A stretch of DNA of 64,000 nt, taken from positions 1-64,000 of the forward strand of contig DUUM01000314.1 of the NCBI GenBank assembly GCA_012841565.1. The letters run 5' to 3'. This document shows positions 1-9,449 of the stretch, piece by piece; the first letter of the stretch is position 1; each line of letters begins with the position of its first letter. The translations under genes were made by a program, and so were the position numbers. This stretch comes from Candidatus Epulonipiscium sp. GTDB taxonomy: Bacteria; Bacillota_A; Clostridia; Lachnospirales; Cellulosilyticaceae. The notes beneath the pieces are model-generated. The model was not told the DNA's origin, did not search any database, and saw only the letters and a program-made list of their open reading frames with translations.

Positions 1-1
1 G

Positions 2-904
2 TTACGCTACTCTTAATGCCTCATCTTCCTTTTGTTGTGGTGTCATATAATTAAGAGAGCTATGAATTCTTTTTCGATTGTACCATGACTCTATATACTC
101 AAAAATGGCGCTGTTTGCATCATTAAAATCTCGGTATACATGAAGATAAATTTCTTCCTTCTTTAATACTGAATGAAAGGATTCTATACATGCATTATCG
201 TATGGATTTCCCTTGCGACTAAATGAATGTAATATTTCATTCTTTGTTAAGTAGTTTTCAAATAGTTGACTTGTGTATTGACTTCCCAAGTCACTATGGA
301 GAATAATCCCTTTGGTTTCAGATACATTGAGACAGGCATTCTGTACGGCTTTAAGGGCTAGTTCTGCAGTCATAGATGTTCCATATGCATAGCCAATAAT
401 TTTGCGATCATACAAGTCCATCACAGATGCAAGATATGTCCATCCTTCTTTTAATACATGGATATATGTTATATCCGTGCACCACTTTTGATTAATTGTC
501 GTAGCTGTAAAATCTCGGTTTAATATATTTTCCTTGTCATCAGGTATAACCGAATTATCTGAATGATGTCGATATTTTCTTACAACTATGGATCGAAGGC
601 CTTGCTTCCTCATGTGCCTCTGTACTCTTTTAAGACTGCATGGTATCCCAGCGTCATTTAAGGACCTATGAATTTTAACGGCACCATAACGTTTCTTACT
701 CTCGAAGAATGATGCTTTAACCTTCTCTGAAAAGGTATTATATTCAATCTCCTTATTAGATGGTTTATGAACAAGAGCTTCATAATAAGTACTTCTAGGA
801 AACTTAATTGCGTGGCAAATATCTTTTATTGTATATAAATGTTTATATCTAGTTACAAAAGCAACTTTCTCTGCTATTGATTTTTTGCGAATATGGCGGT
901 CGCT
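2..904 (-). CDS. IS3-family transposase OrfB (DDE integrase core), made as an OrfAB frameshift product
   Basis: This is the catalytic part of the transposase, about 300 codons after the -1 shift. An rve-type integrase core is visible: WCTDITYI supplies the first Asp, HSDLGSQY the second Asp and NPYDNACIESF the Glu, followed by the usual HSSLNYMTPQQ ending. The first ATG (at 613) would drop about 100 residues of the normal N-terminal region. The frame stays open back to the A7 run, where it reads LKKSDRHIRKKSIAEKV. The start is therefore set at the slippage point rather than at an ATG. The protein is complete at its C-terminus (TAA at 2-4), so the copy may be active. Confidence 0.85.
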   Translation of the reverse strand, partial: SDRHIRKKSIAEKVAFVTRYKHLYTIKDICHAIKFPRSTYYEALVHKPSNKEIEYNTFSEKVKASFFESKKRYGAVKIHRSLNDAGIPCSLKRVQRHMRKQGLRSIVVRKYRHHSDNSVIPDDKENILNRDFTATTINQKWCTDITYIHVLKEGWTYLASVMDLYDRKIIGYAYGTSMTAELALKAVQNACLNVSETKGIILHSDLGSQYTSQLFENYLTKNEILHSFSRKGNPYDNACIESFHSVLKKEEIYLHVYRDFNDANSAIFEYIESWYNRKRIHSSLNYMTPQQKEDEALRVA

Positions 905-1152
905 TTTTTTAATATTTCATTCTCTATCTCAAGCTCTTTATTTCTCTTTTGTAGAGCTTTGTATTCTTTCATAGAGATTGTTTCTGTATTAGAAACTTTA
1001 ATAGGGGATAGATTTCTTACCCATCCTAAAATAGTAGATTTTGCAACGCCATATTCACTTTCTAATTGAGGATAAGAATAATTACCAGTATTGTACAAAT
1101 CAACTAATTGTTGTTTGAATTCTGGTGTATAATTTTTTTGACTTTTAGCCAT
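874..1152 (-). CDS. IS3-family transposase OrfA (helix-turn-helix)
   Basis: OrfA is a 92-residue DNA-binding protein that recognises the element ends. It has an HTH_Tnp_1-type helix-turn-helix (YTPEFKQQLVDLYN ... YGVAKSTILGWV) followed by a leucine-zipper-like coiled coil (KALQKRNKELEIENEILKK). ATG at 1152 is preferred because GGAG lies nine bases upstream; a TTG three codons earlier is possible. The frame runs over the A7 slippery site and ends at 874, overlapping the orfB frame, as is standard in the family. Confidence 0.9.
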   Translation of the reverse strand: MAKSQKNYTPEFKQQLVDLYNTGNYSYPQLESEYGVAKSTILGWVRNLSPIKVSNTETISMKEYKALQKRNKELEIENEILKKATAIFAKNQ

Positions 1153-1211
1153 GTCGAACAACTCCTTTTTGTATTTATTATTATTGTAAGCCGTTCAACT
1201 TTTTGTGTCCA

Positions 1212-1262
1212 CTATTATATACTAACACCAGTTGGAATAGGGGGTGCAAGAATGGTCAATGT
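1212..1262. other. Short trailer between insertion sequence and CRISPR array
   Basis: Fifty-one bases separate the proposed IS end from the leader-distal CRISPR repeat. No gene, degenerate repeat or terminator is visible. It is probably the remains of the original array trailer, cut short by the IS insertion. Confidence 0.5.
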
Positions 1263-4200
1263 ATTTCAATCCACGCACTCACGGGGAGTGCGACTATATG
1301 TCATACGTGCTATAATAAAGATACAAAATTTCAATCCACGCACTCACGGGGAGTGCGACAATCAACAATAACTAAATCTATAGGCCCATGTTTATTTCAA
1401 TCCACGCACTCACGGGGAGTGCGACTGTAGCAGAGCCTTATGTATTGCCTAGCGACAGGATTTCAATCCACGCACTCACGGGGAGTGCGACTAAACGGCG
1501 AGATCTCGTCTTGCGGATGCTTGAATTTCAATCCACGCACTCACGGGGAGTGCGACGCCAAAAAAAGTTTATGCTATACCTGGGGTTATAATTTCAATCC
1601 ACGCACTCACGGGGAGTGCGACCCTGGTCGTGGTAAGACAATGGGTATGACTTGGATTTCAATCCACGCACTCACGGGGAGTGCGACAGCTATGTTAAGC
1701 GGTTACGGAGACCCAATTGGTATTTCAATCCACGCACTCACGGGGAGTGCGACAACAGACAGAAAAATAATAGCCCAAAGACTTGGCATTTCAATCCACG
1801 CACTCACGGGGAGTGCGACTTAAGAAACGGGGATTCATGTGTTTATGTATGCAATTTCAATCCACGCACTCACGGGGAGTGCGACTTTAATATGAAATGG
1901 GTTACAGTAGAGCAATTGAATTTCAATCCACGCACTCACGGGGAGTGCGACAAAATATACAAACAACATACAAGCGATATTAGACCTTAAATTTCAATCC
2001 ACGCACTCACGGGGAGTGCGACGCTTAGACTTTGCTCAATCTGCTGAAATGATGGATTTCAATCCACGCACTCACGGGGAGTGCGACAATGTGACTTTCC
2101 CATCTCCTGTTGGACAAATTACATTTCAATCCACGCACTCACGGGGAGTGCGACTGTCACCAACATTCTCCGCAGCATTAGCACAAATATTTCAATCCAC
2201 GCACTCACGGGGAGTGCGACCCATCGCAACCTAGCAAGATGCCGGGCTTTGATGATTTCAATCCACGCACTCACGGGGAGTGCGACCCAACTTAGAGCAG
2301 GCACAAATCAACGCAACTGATTTCAATCCACGCACTCACGGGGAGTGCGACAAGAGAATCATTACAAAAGGATGTGATATAATGCATTTCAATCCACGCA
2401 CTCACGGGGAGTGCGACCAAGACAAAATTCTTGATGAAGATAATATAGAAATTTCAATCCACGCACTCACGGGGAGTGCGACGGTATACAGTGAGAAATA
2501 TACAGAGGGAATGATATTTCAATCCACGCACTCACGGGGAGTGCGACTTCAATATGTTAGGCAGTGCTATATATAGTTTTAGGATTTCAATCCACGCACT
2601 CACGGGGAGTGCGACCAAACTATCCACCACAGACCTACAAACATCCAGGAATTTCAATCCACGCACTCACGGGGAGTGCGACCAACTGGACATAGTTGGA
2701 TAGGAGGGGCTTATGAAATTTCAATCCACGCACTCACGGGGAGTGCGACAGAGGGAGATGTTGGTTCTATGAGGTTTGTAACATTTCAATCCACGCACTC
2801 ACGGGGAGTGCGACTTTGGCCAAGCTATATAGGGAGTCCATGTAGTCAATTTCAATCCACGCACTCACGGGGAGTGCGACTATGAATGTAGATAGGAGCA
2901 CCGTTGGTAAATGGATTTCAATCCACGCACTCACGGGGAGTGCGACATTCATTTACACATATATTCCCAGAGCCATCAAGCATTTCAATCCACGCACTCA
3001 CGGGGAGTGCGACTATCCGACATACTTCCACTTAAAGTTAGAGATGTATTTCAATCCACGCACTCACGGGGAGTGCGACTCTCTATTTCAAAAGGCTAAA
3101 GGTTACGACATAATTTCAATCCACGCACTCACGGGGAGTGCGACCTAGATGATGAGCCTCACCTAAGAGCTGCAATGTGATTTCAATCCACGCACTCACG
3201 GGGAGTGCGACAAAAGAACATAACAATTACGATTTAACCATTGGATTTCAATCCACGCACTCACGGGGAGTGCGACCATCTATTCTTTCTTCTATATTAT
3301 CCTCATCAAATTTCAATCCACGCACTCACGGGGAGTGCGACGCAGCGTAATTACATAACAGTATCAGGCATAAGATTTCAATCCACGCACTCACGGGGAG
3401 TGCGACACAGACCAATTACAATACAGATTGGTACATTTAAATTTCAATCCACGCACTCACGGGGAGTGCGACACAGGACATGGCAGATTACCTGAAGGAT
3501 AAAAGGATTTCAATCCACGCACTCACGGGGAGTGCGACTCTAAAACCACATTGCCGATTGAAACGATAAAAATTTCAATCCACGCACTCACGGGGAGTGC
3601 GACATGAGCACAGATATAAACAAGACAAAACCTTGTTATTTCAATCCACGCACTCACGGGGAGTGCGACTGGGAAGAAGTTAAGCAACCAGTTAGCTTTA
3701 TGATTTCAATCCACGCACTCACGGGGAGTGCGACACTGACAGGGATCTCTTATAGGTTAATATACTTATTTCAATCCACGCACTCACGGGGAGTGCGACG
3801 TAGACACACAGTTGATAGAAGCTAGAGTTAAGATTTCAATCCACGCACTCACGGGGAGTGCGACATAAAAACTTCTGAAAGTGTATCAATTTAAATGGAT
3901 TTCAATCCACGCACTCACGGGGAGTGCGACCACAACTCAAACATATGACTAAATAGTGATTTAAATTTCAATCCACGCACTCACGGGGAGTGCGACATTT
4001 TAGGAGATGGAACAGAAACAACTTTGAAAATTTCAATCCACGCACTCACGGGGAGTGCGACGGGCAAAGTAAAGACTATTAAAGATGTTCCATATAATTT
4101 CAATCCACGCACTCACGGGGAGTGCGACATCTGTAAAGACAGAGAAGTAATCATGATAACGATTTCAATCCACGCACTCACGGGGAGTGCGACTCAGGGA

Positions 4201-6431
4201 GTATGAGTATAGGAAAGCCAAGGCTATAATTTCAATCCACGCACTCACGGGGAGTGCGACGAGGTAATTTTTTTATAACAACTTCATCCAACGATTTCAA
4301 TCCACGCACTCACGGGGAGTGCGACATAGCTGGGTAGAAGAGTTAGGATTTACAAAGTATATTTCAATCCACGCACTCACGGGGAGTGCGACATTTCATT
4401 TAGTCTACCTAGTTATACTTATACTATTTCAATCCACGCACTCACGGGGAGTGCGACTCAATCCATTCTTCTCCATTCCAATATTGAAGTTATTTCAATC
4501 CACGCACTCACGGGGAGTGCGACCAGTGACGGTGGCATTACTCTTAGGGGTAGTGTTATTTCAATCCACGCACTCACGGGGAGTGCGACAAAATATCAAA
4601 GGAATAAAGAAAACACTAGATAATTTCAATCCACGCACTCACGGGGAGTGCGACTTAAGCCCAACCACCGCAGAATATGGCATAGTGCTATTTCAATCCA
4701 CGCACTCACGGGGAGTGCGACAATAAAGTAGTAGCAATATTAAATAACTGTACCATTTCAATCCACGCACTCACGGGGAGTGCGACTTGCAATTCTAGGC
4801 GCAGTAGCTATTATTATCACTATTTCAATCCACGCACTCACGGGGAGTGCGACGTTTTTAAAGAGGCACCACCGTAAACTCTACTTATTTCAATCCACGC
4901 ACTCACGGGGAGTGCGACTTTTTTCATTAATAGTAAAACTGCCGTCATTGTATTTCAATCCACGCACTCACGGGGAGTGCGACCTCTCTTGCAACTATAT
5001 CCCAGCCATTTACAATATTTCAATCCACGCACTCACGGGGAGTGCGACAGGGGCTGAGATTGAAAACTACCCTTATATTGGTATTTCAATCCACGCACTC
5101 ACGGGGAGTGCGACCTGGGCTAAGCCCAACCTTGTAATCTTTATTATTATTTCAATCCACGCACTCACGGGGAGTGCGACCTTATGGAGATCTGCTATCA
5201 GTACCAGGAATAGGATTTCAATCCACGCACTCACGGGGAGTGCGACTTAAAACAAGCTAAAGGGGCTAATCGGCAATTAAAATTTCAATCCACGCACTCA
5301 CGGGGAGTGCGACCGTTAAGTCATAGTTATCTATTAAGCTTTTGACATTTCAATCCACGCACTCACGGGGAGTGCGACCCTAGGGTGGATAATGATTTCT
5401 AAGCCTTGCAAATTTCAATCCACGCACTCACGGGGAGTGCGACTTGTAATCAAATCTGTCAGCCAAATACTCCTGTATTTCAATCCACGCACTCACGGGG
5501 AGTGCGACTATATGTCATACGTGCTATAATAAAGATACAAAATTTCAATCCACGCACTCACGGGGAGTGCGACGTACATGAATTAAATTCATGTAACTAT
5601 AAAATGTATTTCAATCCACGCACTCACGGGGAGTGCGACAATAATGCTTAGGAGGGGGATATTGTGGCAGAAGTATTTCAATCCACGCACTCACGGGGAG
5701 TGCGACGTTTCAACACCCCACCTAAGGTGCTCATCGTCAAAATTTCAATCCACGCACTCACGGGGAGTGCGACCTAATCAGTTTTCCCAACTACAAGATT
5801 TGATTATTATTTCAATCCACGCACTCACGGGGAGTGCGACGTTGTTTCTTTAGTAAGTTGAGTTGCACCTTGAGCATTTCAATCCACGCACTCACGGGGA
5901 GTGCGACTCTTTATTCTGCGCTACTCCGTCGGGTTCAAAAATTTCAATCCACGCACTCACGGGGAGTGCGACGGTTAATAAGCTTAGTAATACAACAAGA
6001 ACACCTATTTCAATCCACGCACTCACGGGGAGTGCGACCGAGTGTGGTAGATGTGGTGCTATTATATCATACATTTCAATCCACGCACTCACGGGGAGTG
6101 CGACTCATAATCTATATCAAATTTAATTCCTTTCATTGATTTCAATCCACGCACTCACGGGGAGTGCGACTGTCAACACTACCCATACTGTTTCCGCCAC
6201 CGCCATTTCAATCCACGCACTCACGGGGAGTGCGACGATTGTCAACTATATTCAAAGTTACACATATTAATTTCAATCCACGCACTCACGGGGAGTGCGA
6301 CGATGGTATAGGACTTGTGGTTAACCTAATAGGCATTTCAATCCACGCACTCACGGGGAGTGCGACGCTGTACCTCTGTTGATTTTGCGACATATTGACA
6401 TTTCAATCCACGCACTCACGGGGAGTGCGAC
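1263..6431 (-). CRISPR. Type I-C CRISPR array, 79 repeats and 78 spacers
   Basis: The 32-bp repeat occurs 79 times from 1263 to 6431. I saw no variant copy, including the leader-distal one at 1263-1294. Read on the minus strand it begins GTCGCACTC, contains the stem CGCACTC-CCCGT-GAGTGCG and ends GTGGATTGAAAT, the hallmark of type I-C repeats. This fixes transcription as leftward from a leader at 6432-6600. Spacers are 33-36 bp, except one of 39 bp at 1952-1990. The spacer at 1295-1327 is repeated exactly at 5509-5541. Open frames inside the array merely translate the repeat. Arrays this long and uniform usually belong to systems that are, or recently were, adapting. Confidence 0.99.
5509..5541 (-). 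repeat. Duplicate spacer (second copy of spacer 1295-1327)
   Basis: The 33-base spacer between the 65th and 66th repeats from the left is identical to the leader-distal spacer at 1295-1327 (both begin TATATGTCATACGTGC on the plus strand). Neighbouring spacers differ, so this is not a block duplication. Counted from the leader it is the 14th spacer; the other copy is the 78th and last. Confidence 0.97.
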
Positions 6432-6600
6432 TGCAAATATTAACAAACAAACCAACTTAATCGCATTATTCCTTGTTAATATTGCTTAAAACTGTATGTT
6501 TTCATATGCTATCATCTAATTATATATAAAATAATATAGAATTCATTAACTTTTAAGGTGCGAGTCTCCCAGTAATTTTATGTTCACTTATAATCCGCAC
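6432..6600 (-). promoter_or_regulatory. CRISPR leader with array promoter and inverted repeat
   Basis: This AT-rich, gene-free 169 bp joins cas2 to the first (newest) repeat. On the minus strand a TATAAT lies at 6519-6524, which would start transcription about 80 bases before the first repeat; the -35 is poor. Next to the cas2 stop is an inverted repeat, GGTGCG (6557-6562) and CGCACC (6596-6601), that reaches into the cas2 stop codon and resembles the stem of the CRISPR repeat itself. Leader function is inferred from position and repeat polarity. Confidence 0.85.
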
Positions 6601-6891
6601 CTACAGCACTAGGGGGGCATCCAGATCAATAATTGATTTCGCTCCAAAATGTTCAATTTTCGATTTATAATTATTTCCTAGATAGTAAAACCTAAGACTA
6701 TCTGTTTTATGATCAATAATTTTGCAAAGAATATTTTTAACTTCAACAGCTTTTGAATGATCTAGCCTACATTCAAAAACTGAATTCTGAACCCTCTGTC
6801 CATAATTCACACATTGTTTAGCAACCTTTCTAAGTCTAGTATTCCCCTCTGGTGTTTGTGTGCTAACATCATATGTTATCAATACCAACAT
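6601..6891 (-). CDS. cas2: CRISPR-associated endonuclease Cas2, type I-C
   Basis: This small ferredoxin-fold protein (96 aa) forms the Cas1-Cas2 integrase that inserts new spacers at the leader. It opens with MLVLITYDVSTQTPEG, the typical I-C Cas2 start with the conserved Asp after beta-1, and includes the family stretch NYGQRVQNSVFEC. The start at 6891 is chosen over an ATG at 6909 because GTAGGTGAT sits just upstream of it, whereas the earlier ATG lies inside cas1. It is the last cas gene and ends directly against the leader; its stop codon is part of an inverted repeat. Confidence 0.96.
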   Translation of the reverse strand: MLVLITYDVSTQTPEGNTRLRKVAKQCVNYGQRVQNSVFECRLDHSKAVEVKNILCKIIDHKTDSLRFYYLGNNYKSKIEHFGAKSIIDLDAPLVL

Positions 6892-6899
6892 TCTATCAC

Positions 6900-7931
6900 C
6901 TACTTCCACATAAATGGCGGATATTCATCTGTATCACCACGAATATATCTGGCTAATAACAGTGCTTGAGCATAAGGCACTAATCCCCACTCAATCTTTG
7001 TCTCTAAAAACGGATGTGTTATCATTTCTTGTTTTTTGTTTTGCCAAGATGTCAAAAATATTTTTCGGGACTCATCCTTTAAAATAACAGCACCATTTTC
7101 TTTAACAGTAAAATCACTTTCTTTAATCATTCGTTTGTTGATTAAGGTTAGTACAAATCGATCTGCAAATACACTTCTAAATTCCTCCATTAAGTCTAAC
7201 GCAAGGGATACCCGACCAGGTCTATCCCTATGCAAAAAACCAACATACGGGTCCAGTCCTACTGTTTCAAGTGCTGAACTACACATATTTGCTAGAAGAG
7301 CATATGCAAATGATAACATCGCATTAACCCTATCTGTTGGCGGTCTTCTATTTCTTGTTCTAAAGAAAAAGGCATCTTTTTGTTGCAATATTAGATTGTC
7401 GAATGCTGAAAAATAGATTGATGCTGCTTCTCCCTCAACACCTCTTAATTCTTCAAGATCATTAACACCTCTCACCCGTCCTAATGAATTAGATATAAAT
7501 ACAGACTTTTCTTTTAATTTTGTCGTATTTGCAATCATAGGATAATCCCTAATCGCTCTTTCAATGATCCACTTTGAATTATAAATTTTGCCCATAATAA
7601 TATTCTTTGCTATATTATTACTTTGCTGCAAATCATCTGACAAACGATACTGTTGCTTTCTTAATAGTACATTTCCGTATGTTTCACCCACAACCCTTGC
7701 TTGAAACTTCCCATACCATGTTAAAAAACAAAGCGAAATATTATTTTTTGCGCATGCCCCCATAAGTGCAGGGCTAGCTCCTGTATAGCCAAAAGTTACA
7801 ATGCCATCTAGATTGTGTAACGGGAACCTAGCTATCGTCTCGTCTTTATCTAAAATAACTACATTTTCTCCATCTAGCGATAGATATCTGTCTGGCGTAG
7901 TAATATAAAGGGTGTTCAGCAGTTTTTTCAT
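6900..7931 (-). CDS. cas1: CRISPR-associated endonuclease/integrase Cas1, type I-C
   Basis: Cas1 catalyses spacer integration with Cas2. The 343-aa length is normal for I-C. The metal-binding residues are visible: E166 in LRGVEGEAA, H234 in YVGFLHRDRPGR, and the acidic patch DLMEEFR at about 246-252. The I-C type N-terminus (LNTLYITTPDRYLSLDGENV) is present. It lies one base downstream of cas4 and just before cas2, the usual cas4-cas1-cas2 adaptation module, and is probably translated together with them. Confidence 0.98.
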   Translation of the reverse strand: MKKLLNTLYITTPDRYLSLDGENVVILDKDETIARFPLHNLDGIVTFGYTGASPALMGACAKNNISLCFLTWYGKFQARVVGETYGNVLLRKQQYRLSDDLQQSNNIAKNIIMGKIYNSKWIIERAIRDYPMIANTTKLKEKSVFISNSLGRVRGVNDLEELRGVEGEAASIYFSAFDNLILQQKDAFFFRTRNRRPPTDRVNAMLSFAYALLANMCSSALETVGLDPYVGFLHRDRPGRVSLALDLMEEFRSVFADRFVLTLINKRMIKESDFTVKENGAVILKDESRKIFLTSWQNKKQEMITHPFLETKIEWGLVPYAQALLLARYIRGDTDEYPPFMWK

Positions 7932-7932
7932 C

Positions 7933-8595
7933 TTACTGATCCTCCTTTATATTTTTTTCTATATAAGATTTTACACTTCTTGTTTCAGATAACTCTGGCA
8001 AACAAACCTCTCTAAGTGAACAGGCGTTACAGGCTTTTGTTAGCCTTACTTTTGGTGTATAGCCTTCTTTGAAAATCATGTGCATTTCTTTTACCATCAT
8101 CCTCACTTTATTCTTTAATTCATCTGAAATGACGACTTCTTCTCTGTGTCTAGTTTTTCCATAATATATATAACCTCTATCTATATCACAAAGAAACATT
8201 TCTTCTAAACATATTACCTGTGCAACAAGTTGCAGAATATCTATATCTGTCTTTTTGGGAGACCCTTTTTTATATTCAATGGGATAAGGAATATAAAGTC
8301 CCTCATACCCATTGATTTCTACTCCATTCAAATTTTTTCTAAATTCAACAATATCACATTCTCCACTAATTTTTAATTCCGTAGAATGAATAGGAATGGC
8401 CCGGGAAGTAATAATATCCCCTCTTTTTTCTACAAAGGTATTATCATGTGCTTTTTCATGAAATACATTACCAATTGCTGTATGGTAGTTTTCTTGCCAT
8501 TGATTTTCTACATGGATTAATGCCCATTGACGCCTACAAAACGCGAAATGCTGGATTCCAGATAACATTAAATATTCTTTTTGGCTATATTCCAT
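7933..8595 (-). CDS. cas4: CRISPR-associated exonuclease Cas4, type I-C
   Basis: Cas4 (220 aa) trims prespacers and helps choose the PAM and orientation during adaptation. It has the first cysteine in FAFCRRQWAL, the PD-(D/E)XK nuclease core around EYKKGSPKKTD (about 110-120), and a C-terminal cluster C-x2-C-x5-C (ACNACSLREVCL) expected to hold an Fe-S centre. Its ATG overlaps the end of cas7 by 11 bases, which suggests translational coupling. Confidence 0.97.
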   Translation of the reverse strand: MEYSQKEYLMLSGIQHFAFCRRQWALIHVENQWQENYHTAIGNVFHEKAHDNTFVEKRGDIITSRAIPIHSTELKISGECDIVEFRKNLNGVEINGYEGLYIPYPIEYKKGSPKKTDIDILQLVAQVICLEEMFLCDIDRGYIYYGKTRHREEVVISDELKNKVRMMVKEMHMIFKEGYTPKVRLTKACNACSLREVCLPELSETRSVKSYIEKNIKEDQ

Positions 8596-9448
8596 AAGAT
8601 ATATTGCACTCTAGGCCCTCTAATATTGTTTCAACAATATTATAATCCTCCATATTTTTAGGGAACGTAATACCATCCTTTTTAATTACTTTGATACTTT
8701 CATGGACATTTTTAGTTGAATATTGGCCTATTTTATTATTGTGTTTCCACCAATATAATTTATGAATATTCATGCTACCCTCTGGCCTTGCCGCTGAACT
8801 ATCATTTACAAATAGGGTTCTTATGGCTTCTTTTATCTTTTCGGCATCTTCTTCTGAGAAACCTGTTTTTTCTGCTAATTGAACATTAATGCTGCCCTTA
8901 AGTATATATACTCCAAAGTCAACTCTATGTTTCATCCCCATAGTATCTGAAGCTTTCCCACTTGCACCACCTTCACTGTTAACACTCTTGGTAATTTGAA
9001 TGCTAGATACATCTATCGGATCAGTACTAAATGCTGGGTGTAGAGATACAGGTCCTCTGATTCCTAAGGATAATTCTGACCCTTTAAATGCAAATACTTG
9101 ACCAAAACTTCTAACATCAATCCATGCTTCATTTGCCAATTTTGCATAAACCTCTTTATCTGCTTTCTTTCCTTTTTTAAGTTCCGCTTTTAAGGTTTCA
9201 TTCCCATCAGCCCTATCTCTTAGACTGCCAAAACCATCTTTGTTTTTGTCATCTGACTGAACAAAAATATTCTCATCTAAATCCATTAAACGATTTCTGA
9301 TTTTGCGCTTCAAACAAACATCTGATATTTCCCCAAAACCATCATTGGTGGTACGTGGCATATTACCATTTAGTGGGTCACCATTTGCATTTGCATTCTC
9401 AACTGTGATAATCGCTTTAAAATCAATTTTATTTTCTAATATACTCAT
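8585..9448 (-). CDS. cas7: Cascade backbone protein Cas7 (Csd2), type I-C
   Basis: This 287-aa protein is the repeated backbone subunit that coats the crRNA in the I-C Cascade. It begins MSILENKIDFKAIITVENAN and contains the Csd2/Csh2 family features NANGDPLNGNMPRT and FGVYILKGSINVQLAEKTGF. The start at 9448 is preferred over an upstream ATG at 9511 because AAGGGGGAAATTAAA precedes it and the upstream extension is a low-complexity lysine run inside cas8c. It starts one base after the cas8c stop. Confidence 0.97.
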   Translation of the reverse strand: MSILENKIDFKAIITVENANANGDPLNGNMPRTTNDGFGEISDVCLKRKIRNRLMDLDENIFVQSDDKNKDGFGSLRDRADGNETLKAELKKGKKADKEVYAKLANEAWIDVRSFGQVFAFKGSELSLGIRGPVSLHPAFSTDPIDVSSIQITKSVNSEGGASGKASDTMGMKHRVDFGVYILKGSINVQLAEKTGFSEEDAEKIKEAIRTLFVNDSSAARPEGSMNIHKLYWWKHNNKIGQYSTKNVHESIKVIKKDGITFPKNMEDYNIVETILEGLECNISYGI

Positions 9449-9449
9449 T

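Larger units (their letters stand above)
1..1211 (-). mobile_element. IS3-family insertion sequence, partial (left end outside window)
   Basis: Two overlapping minus-strand frames, orfA and orfB, are linked by a T7 run (A7 on the coding strand, 904-910), the usual -1 slippage arrangement of IS3 elements. The proposed right end is at 1211, where the coding-strand sequence begins TGGACACAAAAAGTTGAACG, with the 5'-TG typical of the family. The orfB stop is at 2-4, so the left inverted repeat lies beyond the window. The element ends about 51 bp from the last CRISPR repeat. The exact terminus is inferred, because the partner repeat cannot be seen. Confidence 0.85.

Noticed and set aside
1108..6382. 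Many open frames inside the CRISPR array with repeated peptides such as ISIHALTGSAT, FNPRTHGECD and FQSTHSRGVR
   Set aside because: These are translations of the 32-bp repeat in three frames joined by random spacer codons; they have no gene structure.
1..6431. Possibility that the array targets genes within this window (self-targeting)
   Set aside because: No spacer-gene match was noticed by eye, but a full comparison was not possible; a BLASTn of all 78 spacers against the genome would settle it.
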